Positions 22,835-43,600 of a stretch of DNA of 64,000 bases are shown in pieces (the stretch's first letter is position 1; each line of letters starts with the position of its first letter). The position numbers and the translations under genes were made by a program. The notes beneath the pieces are model-generated. The model saw nothing but the letters and a program-made list of their open reading frames with translations, was not told the origin of the DNA and did no database searches. The stretch covers positions 2,389,971 to 2,453,970 of the forward strand of contig OZ026569.1 in assembly GCA_964020155.1 (NCBI GenBank), given 5' to 3'. Source of the DNA: Chondrilla cf. caribensis (Eukaryota > Porifera > Demospongiae > Chondrillida > Chondrillidae).

Positions 22835-23557
22835 AGTGTATTCACTGGTACGGGACTAAATTATATAACCTTAACAACGATATCTCAGGAAGTCACTCCT
22901 GTTGGTTACAGGTTATAACAACTCAGTAACCACAAGGTGGAGCCAACATCATATTATGTATCATGAGGACAGATAATATTACCATTAATATGCACACCAG
23001 GTTCTTGTGTATGACCTTCTAGGAAGTCCAGTACCATGCAGTATAAACAGGGGAGTGGTTTACTCTGCTGGGGAGGATGGGTGGTACAGTTAATAGAATA
23101 CCAATTAAGGATGTGCACAAGATATGTAGCCTTGGTGTAACTGTATAGCAGCACTGTGTACATCTCGTTTTGAAGGTATATAACTAGCTTGTATTGGATG
23201 ACACTTTTGTTATGGCTCTATAGTTGTTTGCTTTTGCTGGTCGTAGATCACAGGAAATTGGTCTGATTAGTAAAGGGAAAGGGTGAGGCACAGTGAATGA
23301 CTTGATATCAAGTGGGCTGCATTGCTATAATATATATATATATATATACGTAAATCCTATCTCATTATTACGTATAATAAATTAGTGTTGAGCAAGACAA
23401 TGTCCATCATTGTAACTCCAAATACAACTGAGTGCAGTACATTTATTTAGCATAACATACAGGACACTTAAGAAAATCATTATTGCTGCGTATAAAAGAC
23501 AAGCATTGTTGATAGATAGATTTCTCCTAGTCAAATCAACTCTACGATAAACAGACA
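22835..23557. other. Spacer between laccase 5' end and HSP10 3' end
   Basis: Holds the laccase upstream region and the HSP10 3' flank, with a (TA)n tract at about 23327-23348. No other gene is visible. Confidence 0.6.
23442..23447 (-). terminator. Poly(A) signal AATAAA for HSP10
   Basis: TTTATT on the plus strand reads AATAAA on the HSP10 strand, about 110 bp past its stop codon. It is the nearest such hexamer; use is inferred. Confidence 0.45.
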
Positions 23558-25571
23558 TCAATCTTCAAACTTCCCATGAATGTCTGTATCTTTAAAAATG
23601 TAGTAGTCCTGTGAGAAGAGTGTAGAGCAAACAATCACATTTTACCACAACAGCAGTATCTCGATAGTACTGTAGGTATACACCTCATGTATACAAAATA
23701 TTGTATACACCACATACATACATGGTACATGTAGCATACACATTGCATTGTATACACCACATACATAGTATAAGTACAATACACACAGTACGGTACATAC
23801 CACATACACTGTGCATCCATCATACACAAAGTATTGCATGTGACACATCCACTATACTGTATGTACCAACTAGGCTTGCTAGTTATCACTATACGCAGCT
23901 TCATATTCACATTTGTAGCCGAGCAAAACATGGAAAACGGAACAGTGAATTCTCATTAATCTGCTTCCGCTTTATCTGCTAAACCTTGCCTTCTGCCACA
24001 AATACCCAATAACAATAGACTATACAAGTACTAATGAACATCTCAATATACTTAATGTACTATATCTCACTCATCTGCCAAACTTGTAATCCACCATATT
24101 TTTGAGATCAAATTGTAACAGATTAACGACATTTATTGTGTAAAAATACATACAATGTCATATGTTATTGATCTCCATAATATTTTGGATTTGGTGATAC
24201 AGCTGGATTTCACCTTCAAGCTGTAGTTATCAGAGCAGTGTCTGCTAACACACATTGTGGTTTAACAGGAGAGGAGGAAGTTAGCTACAATAGGTATGCT
24301 TGGCAGAAAGAGTGGTTCTGAAAGAAATTAACACTAAAACAATTACTCACTGTTACATGATGAACTTAATGGTATGGTACTAGGTACAGCACAACACATT
24401 ACATCGGAGTTCACACTTTTTGTGAAATATCATTCATCTCTCAACATTCAGGACATGTGGGACTGATGGAACATGACAACACAGTCTTAACCCAATGGTT
24501 CACTGTCCTCTGTACCTTTTCTTCAAAAATGATCTTGGTCCCTCCATACTCAGGAAGGAGGACTTTATCTCCCACAGAGACACTCAGTGGTACCAGCTGG
24601 CCATTCTACAAAAGAGAAAGCACAGCCCTACTGAGAGCAGGTACAGTACTACTGAGAGCAGGTACAGTACTACTGAGAGCAGGCACAGTACTACTGAGAG
24701 CAGGCACAGTACTACTGAGAGCAGGCACAGTACTACTGAGAGCAGGCACAGTACTACTGAGAGCAGGTACAGTACTACTGAGAGCAGGTACAGTACCACA
24801 GAGGAGACTCAGATTTCTTTTAAGCAACAGTCCTTGCAATAGACCCAACTCTAAATATAGATATTTGCCTTGAAGATCAATATTATTGTATACATCATTA
24901 GTGCCGTTAAATATACACAATAAGTGAGGTATTACAAACTGTGTCCCTATAATTACAATTTCGTCAGAGTTCAAAGATGACAGGCAAAGGACAATAACTG
25001 TGCTCCCTATTATGGTACTGTGTATGCAAAGGGATGTTAAAGCATAGACACTCTAAACTACGTTAAAGTTACTGAGTTTGTGAACACAACCAGAAAAAGG
25101 ATATGATAACTGACAGGGACTTGTGTAAACAGATGATATTACGGGTTGTCTGTGGTGCAAGGCACCACTCATCACTATACCTTGTCTCTTTCTCCGGGTC
25201 CAACGGCAACTACAGTAGCCTCCCGAGCCGTTCCCTGTGCTTTTTCTGGAATGTAGAGACCACTCTTTGTTTTCTAGGGAAGGGAGAGAACCCACTATCA
25301 CGCGTGGGAATGCCTTCCCTGTGCTTCATCGTGTAGATGGGACAGATAGACGCATGGGGTAGATAGATACTAGAATAGTACAGGCACCCCAAGCATCTAA
25401 TTGCGGTACTACAGACCACTCTCAAAATGGAGGCAACTTACTGTTTCTGGAAGAAACCGCTCCACTAGTATTCTATTGAACAGGGGCTTAAATTTTCTAA
25501 GATTAGACTGCAAAATTGAAAAATTACATAAAACTTTGCTTGATTCGTAGTTGTTTGTTAGCCCTTACCAT
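23558..25571 (-). CDS. HSPE1: Mitochondrial 10-kDa chaperonin HSP10
   Basis: Exons (minus): 25571-25569 (ATG only), 25507-25442, 25273-25181, 24605-24516, 23608-23558, all joined in phase 0, giving 100 residues, the usual length. Exon 2 reads KFKPLFNRILVERFLPET; exon 3 carries the mobile loop (SGLYIPEKAQG, contacting HSP60 through a hydrophobic triplet, here LYI in place of the usual IML/IVL) and ATVVAVGPG; exon 4 has VGDKVLLPEYGGTK; the last exon reads DYYIFKDTDIHGKFED. The protein forms the seven-membered lid of the HSP60 folding chamber in the mitochondrial matrix. The gene is divergent from HSP60, with 220 bp between start codons. Intron 3 carries a 21-bp minisatellite right before exon 4. 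A truncated duplicate lies at 16243-17613. Confidence 0.95.
24616..24797. repeat. 21-bp minisatellite, eight copies
   Basis: Eight copies of AGAGCAGGTACAGTACTACTG with a C/T variant in runs (T,T,C,C,C,C,T,T), in HSP10 intron 3, ending some ten bases from the exon 4 acceptor. Counterpart of 17065-17211. Confidence 0.97.
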
Positions 25572-34337
<8,766 letters not shown>

Positions 34338-34697
34338 TTGTTGAGAAGACACGCCCCTAAGCCGGCCACATTATATAGGAGTAATAGAAATTCAAACAGA
34401 TTGCTTCAGATTTGTGACTGATCTATTTTATATAAACCAATAACTAATTATACCATCAGTGATCATTATAATGTATGTGCTCTATTAATAGTATTGTTGT
34501 CGCATAACGCGTCATATGTACTGTCTGCACTTTGCTGCTCGTCTTAATAATAATATTATACAGAATGTGACTGTTGACAGTATGGTCCATGTAATATGTC
34601 TTGCATGCATGCATGCATTTATAATAGCTGGTTTATCTGTAAAGCTTGCATGCTGCTATACATTCTAGTAAACTTGCTATGATAAATATATAAATAT

Positions 34698-34770
34698 ACG
34701 TACTTACATGAGTAATTGAGTGTTGGTCTACTTCTGGATCCATTGGACTGAAATAGAAGTACGTAAGTAT
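34698..34770. repeat. Short dispersed repeat, copy 1
   Basis: Shares AATTGAGTGTTG and GGATCCATTGGACT with 35237-35307; both copies are bracketed by TACGTAC-type sequence and by nearly inverted ends (TACGTACTTAC ... AAGTACGTAAG). Confidence 0.8.
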
Positions 34771-35236
34771 AATATACTGTCATTGTACAGTATAATACAG
34801 TCAGGTCTAATTCTCTTCACACCTTTTTTACAAGGGCAGTCCCTATAATAACAGCATACAATATGTGGTCATGTACATACGTGTATAATATATCTATAGG
34901 TGTATAACCAGATACATAGACACGTGGTATATGGCACATGTATTGGTTTCATTGGCTGCTTAATGTGGAGGTCCAGTGAGAGAGGAACCATAATAATAGG
35001 ATACACTATTAGACAAATATAATATTTAGCTATATAATATTATAATAATATAATACGTACATAATATTATGTGTACGTGTATATAATATTATATATATTG
35101 ACAGGAAGTCAATTTTATTCTTCTTGTACAACTAATCTCATAATGCATGTTATAATACCAAACCCTATATTATACCCTACTTAGAATAATGTTATGGATG
35201 ATATACTGGGTTACACCTATATACTGTGTGTGATAG

Positions 35237-35307
35237 GTACGTACGTACATAATTGAGTGTTGTCTAGTTCCGGATCCATTGGACTAAAACAGAAGTACGT
35301 ACGTACA
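35237..35307. repeat. Short dispersed repeat, copy 2
   Basis: Second copy of the element at 34698-34770, about 540 bp away in the same orientation, with GTACGTACGTAC at both ends. Confidence 0.8.
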
Positions 35308-35409
35308 TCACATCATCATTAGATAATTGTAAAGCAGAAACAAGAAAATAAAACACATGGTACATAACATATAAATGATATCATACACACATCAATTGAA
35401 TTGTCTACT

Positions 35410-38400
35410 TCAATGCAGTGAGTTTTGCAGTACAAACGAACTAGCATGGAGTGTACTAGCTGGTATGAGGTGCTTCGCACTGGAACGCTGTTGTGGCCTG
35501 TGTGCTGGCTGTCTGCTCAGTGGAGGTAGTCTCAGGGAGCCTACTCGCTTTGGCGCTCTTGCTGTGGTAGTGGGCGTGGTTTCAGCCACACCTCTTGACG
35601 ACATACCAAGGTTACCACTCAAGGAGAGGCCACTGACCAATAACTCTGGCTGCTTTTTGTGACGTACACTGGATGAGTGAACTTTATGGGGACTGGAATC
35701 CAATGCTCCTCCAATCCCACCTGCACCGTGTGTGTAGCTTTGTACCATTAGTAGTTCTGGTAAGGAGTGAGTCCTGTTGTCCAATCCACTCTTGGCTTCT
35801 ACCTTCTTCTTTGCTTCTTTATTCTTCTTTTTCTTTTTATTCCTGCCAAGTTGTGGGTCGTGAACAACAAGGCCATCCAGAGGACAAGTGTTCTGAGAGC
35901 TGGACAGCCAGGAATCTGCACATTCTCTGTGAAACTGGTGACCACAAGGTAGCTTCTTCACCCAATCTCCCCTGGCATAGAGCTGCATACAGATATTACA
36001 GGCCTGTCCAGACCGGAGCAGTGTGTGGTCTCTGTCTAGAGGTTCAACTGGGAGCTTCATCAGGATGTGATGAGGTACACTGCTCCTGGAACCTTGATTT
36101 GAGGGCCTGTGGACATACATGTGCATCAGTAAATGGACGTACATACGTACGTACATACCAGTACTTATGTACGTATCTAAATAAATAAGGATATACGTAC
36201 GTATATACTAGTGTTATTGAGCCTCGGCAACACATAGTCTAATATTCTTAGTCACAAGATTGAACATTTCAACGCACAGGTCAGGACAGGATCAATATAC
36301 TGAAGAACACCTCTGGATCCCAATCACATTAATACCCACATTCTTACTATGTGCTTACGTGTAAAGTATATACGTACGTATATATATTCATAATATGTAC
36401 GTACTGTGTACTCTGACATACAGTTGCATAGAATGTACGTACATATCTAACCACATACGTACGTACACAAAATATGGTATATCCTTGCATGTTAATACAC
36501 AACATGTAAACACACTGCACACCATATGATACACACCTGTCCAGCTGTAGTAGTAGATCATAGTCCTCTTCAGTGATGTCCCTTTGTTCCAGATCTCTTA
36601 CTAGAGCCGCTGGGAGGTGTTGAGGGGGAGCAGGAGTCTCAACCGACCTCCAGTGATGACTAGAATGCTGCAGTGAATGGGGCAACAGTTGTAACTGTAT
36701 GCTCATTACAAGAATATTATAGCAGTGAAGGTAACAAAGTGCATACAAAGAAGTGGGAGGTATGTAATATTGAACAATGTAAACGTATGTACACTCATCC
36801 TGGCATGTACATACGTACATACATACGTGTGTATGCGGGCAACACACTAGCAATTGTGTTCTAACTCACCATCCTAGATACAAATTCATGACTGTGCTGT
36901 GATGCAGTAGTGTTGAAACACTGCTGACAGAGGAAGTAATGAGAGCAAACACTGCACTTGAAGCAGCGTCCAGTGATAGGATCCCTCCCACAGTTCACGC
37001 ACTGAGTGTCAGGGTGAATGTTCTGTGACTCTACAGCCAGACATCTCCTTGTGGATGTGGACGTCATTCCTTTTTGGAGATCCTTATAAGGACCGAATTC
37101 TTCTCTGCACAAAGGACACTTGACAGACTCCTCCCCATTGCTTCGCTGGTGGTCTGCCCATATCTTCATGCACTTCACGTGGACACTCTGTCCACAGCTG
37201 GTCCTACAGTACGTCAAGGGTTTGGTAGATCCCAGCAGCTCCTCCTGACAGATTGGGCACACGTCGTCAGCTGAAATCGGCCTCTTCTGGACACAACCAC
37301 CAGTAGCATTCTCACGGTTTTCCTTGGACGCAACATTCTTTGACTGAGTCTGTTTAGGTCTGCTGTAGATTATGTCATTGATCTCTCTCTCTATCAGTCC
37401 CAGCTGGAATACCACTACATATGCACATGTAAATATGTGCATATTAAATATAACACACATACATATGTATTTATGCAGAACACAGTTTAAATACGTATGT
37501 AATAAGTAGTCGCATACGTATATACACATGTACGTAAATATATACGTAAATACATACGTATGAACAAACATTGTGCTTTGAACGCATGTCTACGTACAGC
37601 ACACTGTATTCTACTAAAGCAACTCACAAGGGTTATCTGAGGAGAGACGGAGCTTCTTCAGTAGAATCCTTTGAGCATAGAAAGAAAGGATAGATATTTA
37701 TTGATCAGTTTTGTGAGACAATGATAGGATCTGTACCCAATAGAGGTAGACTATTGCTATTGTTATACCAAGAGATCATCAGGGAGCACATTACTAGGAA
37801 CAACCTGTCATCTTGCTGCATCGTCTAGATACAGGACCAGGCACTATTTAAACTACATACGTAGGCATAATTGGAATGTTTTGATACAAATACGATGCAG
37901 ATGTACACATACGTACATACGTACATATTATGTATGTTTGAGTACAGGTGATGTAATTAGTGATATTCATAGTATTCAGGCATGTACGTACATACAGCAC
38001 ATATGTACGTATGTACGAATGTATCTTATAATCCCATCAAGTAACAGCAATACAATACAAACACAGAGTTCTCTACAGGGTGTAATCAATGAAGACTTCA
38101 CTTACACTACCCCATTCACCATGTATGTACGTAGGTCAATCAACTACGTACATACATACATGCTTATCTTTTCACAGTACAACATCAACAGTTAAAGTTG
38201 AAAAATATTGACATACGTACGTACGTATGAACATATGTACGCATGCATTACTGGTCACATACATACGTACATACGTACGTATATGTACGTATTTACGTAT
38301 TGTAGAGATATAACATAACTTACGAACCATAAGATATGTGTGCATAGTTCTTTGGTTTTCATGAATTCAGGACAAGTACAATGGTGGACATCACCTAGCA

Positions 38401-39485
38401 GAACCTACGTACACACAAGCACAAAAGTCAAACATACATACGTACATACATACGTATACAGTGGAACCTCTACTAAAGGACTCTCCCAATAAAGGACACC
38501 ATAGAAATCACCTCCCTACAAAGGACATGTTCTGAGGCACCAAAAGTAGACTCCAATATTGCTAATACGTTTTTCATCTCTGAAGAGTGGACAACCTCAC
38601 TACAGTGGACATATTAGCTGGTCCCAATGTGTCCTTTATAAAAGTCCCACGTACTGTATGTACATACGCATGTATGTCAGTAGCACAGCAATGAGTATCA
38701 GTACATGGTGAACTGCAAAATGTTCCAATACTGATAAATATGACATAAGAACTTTACCTAAATATGATTAACAACACATTGGAAGATTGTTATAATAAAC
38801 ACCTTTGAAACAACACAATCTCTGAGCTTCGTTATCGTTGTAGTAGTGGAGGGAATCATCAATCACGATTCCAATCTTACAACAACCGTGTAAATTGGTG
38901 TCAGATAAATAATGGCATAGATGTATACAAACGTTCCTAACCTAGGACACAGGATTGACTCAGTGAAAATGCGTATAATGGAAAAGCACATGTAATAAGC
39001 AAATCCTGATAAAAACATCTGACAACAAGAACTTATTTTGTGGGTCCTTCGTGGTTTGTCTTAGTGAGTCTCATAAATGAATGAGCTCACTGTGGTTTGA
39101 TCGGTAGATAACACTATTGTGACGAATTGTAGAAAATACTAGGTCTGTAGAACAGAATAGCATCAACAGGATCTCAGGACGTCAGCTCCTGAGATCCTGG
39201 AGTATCAAAGGCTTACGCTGTTGGCTTTACACAGTTACTACATATAACCAACGGGTAGTATACTAGATTAGTCGTATAACTAGTCTAGTGATGTGGCGGA
39301 GTAGGGACTATTGAGAGAGTATCATTAAAACTTACTTTGTATTTCTTATCAGTGGTTTCCATTTTCACAACAAATCCAGTGGGTCCGGATTGGTGCAATA
39401 GATATATCGTTATATTCTGTAGTTCTTCGATTGTTCTTCGGACATGGTCCGGACAAGTTCGACGCCATACCGTACTTCGAGCCAT
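35410..39485 (-). CDS. ZSWIM2: ZSWIM2-type E3 ubiquitin ligase
   Basis: Exons (minus): 39485-39336, 38404-38328, 37668-37628, 37414-36870, 36667-36537, 36106-35410; frame-consistent, 546 residues (human protein somewhat longer, from recall). Order of domains matches ZSWIM2: N-terminal IYLLHQSGPTGF; SWIM zinc finger CTC-x10-CTH in exon 2; first RING (CPICQEELL ... CPLCREEFG) and ZZ finger (CVNCGRDPITGRCFKCSVC ... CQQCF) in exon 4; second RING (CNICMQLY ... CGHQFHRECADSW ... CPLDG) in exon 6, followed by a lysine-rich, low-complexity tail. The family is an E3 ligase known from vertebrate testis. Exon 3 is only 41 bp. It is divergent from IP6K. Introns are full of TACGTAC runs and one MITE. Confidence 0.93.
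38457..38651. mobile_element. MITE, CAGTGGAACCTCT family
   Basis: About 195 bp in ZSWIM2 intron 1: starts TACAGTGGAACCTCTACTAA, ends CCTTTATAAAAGTCCCAC. Very similar to the copy at 62617-62816 (shared AAGGACTCTCCCAATAAAGG). Confidence 0.85.
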
Positions 39486-39731
39486 TTTGCAAACTTTGGC
39501 GATTCCATGGCAACCATTGGTATTGCATTAATGATATTCATTGTTTACACCAAAATGGCGTTCAGATCGAGGTGCATAGCTAGACTAGCATCGGATACTG
39601 ATTCAAACACGATAATGACTTATATAGAAGCATAATATGATAAAAGTGAGATTATAAGTTGCGGCATGGCCGTCTTTATAGCGATATTCATAACAAATAA
39701 TTTATTCCTTTTAGCAATGAATATTAATTAA

Positions 39732-40534
39732 GGTAGAACGGGGTATTTCCGGTCACTCTTCGAATTCAACGATTTCGCTCGAGGAAAGCTCTTGAACTAG
39801 TGAACGAAAAGCACGTCAACGATAACCATTGATGCTACTACATATATACTCATTCGCAGAGAAGAATAGCTCGGACCAGCCGCTCGCTTGTATGAGAAAA
39901 TAAACTTTTTAAAATGCCACTGTATAATCCCGGAATTTGCCGTTAACGGGGTATTTCCGGTCAATGGCTGAATATGGGTGAAATTTGGATCTACGTTGGC
40001 CGTAGAGACGCAGTTATGCATAAGAGACATTTCTTCCTGTTCTGCTTTCTCTTATTCCGAGGTATTTTAAGATACGTGTGTTCTCACTTGTTTCAAAACA
40101 ATAGATCTTCATTGCATTAATTTTCGTCGCCGCTTACGCAGCGCTTTGTGTAAGGATGTACCTAGAGGTTGTACTCGCCATACCAATCAGGCGAGAATCC
40201 ACCTCAAAAGTGATACGAAGTCTCCTCGAGGATTATACTTTAACTCTGCACAGTTTTATCTCAACGAATGCTCTTCTTTCGATAATACGAAGGAAAAGTT
40301 CGAAGTTTTGTCAAGTAGCCGCGACGGTTTATCACGTACCGCTTTTAAAAGAGATGACCGACTGGAGCACGAGAAGGAAGCAACTGACTTCGCTGTGAGG
40401 TATGTTGTAGCTAAGTGTTAACACTACCAGTACAGCGTTGAAGTTTTACTCGAAAGCTTAGTATTCTGGAGTAGCGAGCTGACTTCTTACAAGTGACCGG
40501 AAATAAACCGTGACCGGAATTACCCCGCGTTACC
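39732..40534. mobile_element. TIR element in ZSWIM2/IP6K upstream region
   Basis: Left end (TTAA)GGTAGAACGGGGTATTTCCGG and right end whose reverse complement reads GGTAACGCGGGGTAATTCCGG. A further CGGGGTATTTCCGGTCA lies inside at about 39947 and CCGGAAATAAACCGTGACCGG near the right end. No transposase is encoded, so it is non-autonomous. The right end lies about 95 bp upstream of the IP6K start codon. A relative sits at 58767-59339. Confidence 0.75.
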
Positions 40535-40629
40535 TTACCTACAGAGAACTCAACCCACCTAGCCAGCCCAGGAAGTGATTAGGAAAAGGGGCTGGCTACG
40601 CAAGACTACTGTAGCACGTATGGATACAA

Positions 40630-43600
40630 ATGGCGTGTCTATCAGAAGACGAGGAAGACGTTATAGCAGAGCGATTCGGAGATAAAGAGTCCGTCGAACT
40701 CGTCCCCTTCGGACACCAAGTAGGGGGACATTTCGCTCTGATGATCTTCGACCCAAAACATCTTGCCAAACCTCTAATCCCGAGAGAGAATTTCTTCTAC
40801 CAAACCATGGGCAAAGCTTTGCATCCGTTTTTGCCGAAATACAAAGGTTGGTGACTAAGTCTGTTTATAATTTCCAATGATGCACCAAGTGGAAGCGCAC
40901 CTTCAACTGTACCAGATTGTGGTGTTGTTTCGTACCCCTGTTACAACGTGTGGAGAGAGGGAGTGTGTTCACAAGCTGTCGATCTGCCAGTGCCGTCCCT
41001 TTTCCGGTCTGTATCAGACTCCTGATCATTCGACTTCGCTCGTCCACTTGTGTACTTTGTGATCTCGTACGCTTTTTATAATATGAAGTTTATTACTCAT
41101 CTTATTGCTCTGAACGTGAGTTTTGCGCACTTTCAAAACGGTAGCCTGGACGGTAGCCAAATGCCCGCTACCTGAAGCGTATCTATGCGAAGGCCGGAAT
41201 TTACCCGGCCTAGCCTAAAAAGATTTTCATACCACCCCCATCGCATGCAATGCACATCTATGCTTACGTATGATGTTGTTAACATTGATCTTTTGAATCA
41301 GTGCTTTAGTTCAGTTTTAACATAGATGTTGGATTTAGCAAGTTTTTCAATACACGAGGTGTCCTCATGCTTGTACTACTTCACTGTTACATCCAAGACC
41401 AAAAGAAAACTGCAAGATGGGGAATAGTACACATATAGCTTCTCCTCGTATTCAGTAGTGCTCAAACCACATTTGTGTACGTATTTTGACTCTGGGATAT
41501 TCCCATTCTCCCAGGTGTGATTTCAATGTCATTTTATAAAGAAAGTGATGACACAATACTTTGTGTTGCAAAGAAGAAAACTCCAGAAATTATCACTTCA
41601 CAAGAGCTCTCATCACACGATCGACATGTTTTGCGTCTCAATATGAAGGATTTCTCATCTCCCCGTCATAATGACGACCACAAATCAGGTAAAGTTGTAC
41701 TAATGGAATTAACGCTTTGTCTAATTGTGAAGCAGTCCAAAGTCTAAACAGTTTCAGACTTTAACGGGATTAGAGGTTATTACTGCACTTAACGTACATA
41801 CGTACATACGTACTTATTTACTTACTGGAAGACGAACCTCTACTTTTGGTTTAGGGAGCCTTAAAAAAGTGATTTTGATGCCCAACCTTTTTCCTGGATG
41901 TTTGTGCATATCCTACTTAGGATGACCCCCCGTGTCAAAATGTCTAGGAAAACTTGTAGAGCAATCCTAAAATCCAAGTGATGTCATTGTCCATAGTTTT
42001 AGACTTGTGCGTACTTCATATACGTATGTGTACATATTATTATGTCCATATTCAGCTAGACAAAATTTCATAACAACACATGCACCTACGTATGTACATA
42101 TGTGTATGTGCTAGTGTTGTTTTAGTTAGCAAATCTATTTTAGTGATAGTTATAGTTAATCGACTGATGACAGAAAATAGAATTTCAGTTTTAGTTTTAG
42201 TATGTAGCCAATTTCTAGATTTTAGTTATAATTACAGTTTTCTTTTCAAAATGCAAATATTCTAGTCCTAATTATAGTTACAGTTATAGTATTAGTTACA
42301 GACACCATTTCCATTTACTGGGAACAATTTCATTGTGCTAATGTGGTCTCTTTGTACCCCAACATAGTCTGGTATAGTAACTATAAGATTTGCGGCAGAT
42401 ATTTGATTATAGTTTTAGTTAGGGACATTAATCATTTTTTTAGTTACAGTTCTAGTTTTTTGGAAGGCGACTCCTGTTCTTTTAGTTAGTTATACCGGTA
42501 GTTATGATTAACTAAAAGGTCCAGAGCATTACTAAAACATATTTTAGTTATAGTTATGATTAATCAAAACAACACTAGTATGTGCATATGTAATAAAGCT
42601 ACGAACCATAATTCTTGAGCATGGGTATCTTCAGGGAACCCTAACTCCAACCTGGATGTACTTTACTGCACTGACTACTGTGCAAGAGACTGTCAGGATG
42701 TGTATGCAGATATTGCATACCATGGTACGTATTTTGTACATCGAGAATTTTAAGACCTCAACTACGTATAATAATGAATTTCATTTGTGAATCATATCAA
42801 CGAATTGAAAAAATATTATTAAACCGTAAATCTTTTTATGTAGATCTGCATTCAGTGCCTAAAACATGATTTTGTGGTACATTTCTATCCACAGAAACAT
42901 ATTGATATTATTATGACCCATTGTATTAGTCAATCTGTGAAAAATTCCTACCTCCTCATATAAGAGGTTTGTATACAGTATACTGTATGTGGTGTATCTT
43001 TATATTGCTTAACTCCATTTGCAATCCCTGCAATCTCATTTAGGGTGGCGGGTCGACCTGCCATTTTGTTGCACTATAATATTATTCATGATCATATGTA
43101 GGTCTGTCATGTGTTAGCATGTAACGCCTGCACCGTGAAAAGTTGATTTTTCTGTAGGAGATTCTAACCCCAAGTATCTCTTGAAATTTTTTGGCAGTTT
43201 TTGACGATAAATTTTCATTATGCTTTCCTGAAGAATGAATATGCATTCTAATACACCTTAAGACCTAAGACCCTTACTCTGCCGTTATATATGCTTCAAT
43301 GTAACTGGAAAGAAACCTCAAACAGGTGGTCTGGGCTATGCAAGATTACCTACCTATGTATACGTACAAAGCAGCTACAATCTCAACGAAATCATGTGCT
43401 AATCACACTCTAAGCTTGCTCAAAATTTCAGGCAATAACATCCAACCCGATTTCTTTCCAAGTATTTATAGAAGGTCTGCAGATCATTGCATACATGTTT
43501 ACATACGTACATACCTTTGCTTGGACCTGAGCTTTTGTACCTTCATAGATCGAGACAATGAGCACACATCCCCATGGGCATTGAAATGCCTGCACCAGTT

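Larger units (their letters stand above)
34338..35409. other. Spacer between convergent HSP60 and ZSWIM2
   Basis: AT-rich DNA holding both 3' ends. It contains two copies of a roughly 70-bp sequence (34698-34770 and 35237-35307) and many TACGTAC tetramer runs. No gene seen. Confidence 0.6.

Noticed and set aside
24616..24797. CRISPR-like array
   Set aside because: The 21-bp units are contiguous with no unique spacers; the genome is eukaryotic. The arrays at 30300, 31486 and 51960 are rejected for the same reason.
35375..36188. Plus-strand frames opposite the last ZSWIM2 exon
   Set aside because: The minus strand has the RING motif and splices in phase with upstream exons; the plus frames have no resemblance to any family.
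40146..40421. Frames MCKDVPRG and MYLEVVLA upstream of IP6K
   Set aside because: They lie wholly inside the TIR element, overlap each other in two frames and show no transposase motif.
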